Source: Oligoflexales bacterium (lineage in GTDB: Bacteria > Bdellovibrionota_B > Oligoflexia > Oligoflexales > RGVZ01). Taken from it: a DNA stretch of 52,599 bases. The notes beneath the pieces were generated by a model. That model was not told where the DNA came from. It did not search any database and saw only the letters and a program-made list of their open reading frames with translations. Below are positions 52,599 to 52,599 of this stretch, one piece after another. The position numbers were made by a program, and so were the translations under genes. Each line of letters starts with the position of its first letter. The stretch's first letter is position 1. The stretch is taken from NCBI GenBank assembly GCA_947468665.1, contig CANILH010000013.1, forward strand, positions 1-52,599. The letters run 5' to 3'.

Positions 52599-52599
52599 C

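Overview
The window reads as chromosome from a Gram-negative, motile or chemotactic bacterium with a complex envelope. The best fit is the Bdellovibrionota/Oligoflexia-type deltaproteobacterial relatives. That placement is an inference from gene families: a TIGR02147-type regulator, the TIGR03545/TIGR03546 pair, a VKOR-DsbA fusion, many PilZ/HD-GYP proteins, an O-antigen ligase-like protein, the succinylase lysine branch (DapC/DapD) and several outer-membrane or lipoprotein genes. No rRNA gene is present to settle it. One tRNA (His, GTG) is present; I see no CRISPR array and no complete insertion sequence.

Layout. 1-3300 is an accessory patch: a terminator at the left edge, a 5'-eroded alpha/beta hydrolase, an AbiE-type toxin-antitoxin pair with a palindromic operator, and a small ORF resembling the tail of a serine recombinase. 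3375-6959 holds a VKOR-DsbA disulfide enzyme, an unknown protein made of two tandem repeats, a protein with a histone-H1-like Lys/Ala/Pro tail, a small ORF and a GmhB-like LPS heptose phosphatase. On the minus strand 9899-6951 is a signalling operon (REC-PilZ, CheV, CPBP protease, BFD-like ferredoxin). 10103-16090 holds a putative secreted cysteine peptidase, a 23S rRNA uracil methyltransferase, tryptophan 2,3-dioxygenase, dapC, dapD and a ferredoxin. 16188-21074 holds an HD-GYP protein, then a translationally coupled pair: a predicted outer-membrane protein and a 938-residue exported protein of unknown function.

21156-32770 holds tRNA-His, a bicupin, an HExxH lipoprotein with its TIGR02147 regulator, an outer-membrane protein, the TIGR03545/TIGR03546 pair with a large TPR/winged-helix regulator, a divergent exported trypsin-like protease and a PilZ protein. 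33166-40730 is the translation operon rimP-nusA-infB-rbfA-truB-metK, closed by a strong terminator. A separate promoter with a TATACT box only six bases before the ATG drives a HAMP protein plus ruvA-ruvB (40872-43164), apparently as a leaderless mRNA.

50327-43156 (minus) is a tight seven-gene run: O-antigen ligase-like protein, PilZ protein, TPR lipoprotein, LysM protein, DprA, Smg-like protein and an orphan CpaF-type ATPase. It joins envelope, recombination/competence and secretion-type functions. The right end has an outer-membrane protein, a lipoprotein with an endonuclease/exonuclease/phosphatase fold lacking most catalytic residues, and the 3' part of an acyl-CoA dehydrogenase.

The most interesting signals are: the perfect 14-bp hairpin that buries the dprA Shine-Dalgarno sequence; the predicted EEP pseudoenzyme lipoprotein; the uncharacterised OMP/938-residue pair; the orphan CpaF linked to Smg and DprA; the tandem-repeat protein at 4609-5382; and three phased 11-bp repeats ahead of the secreted protease.
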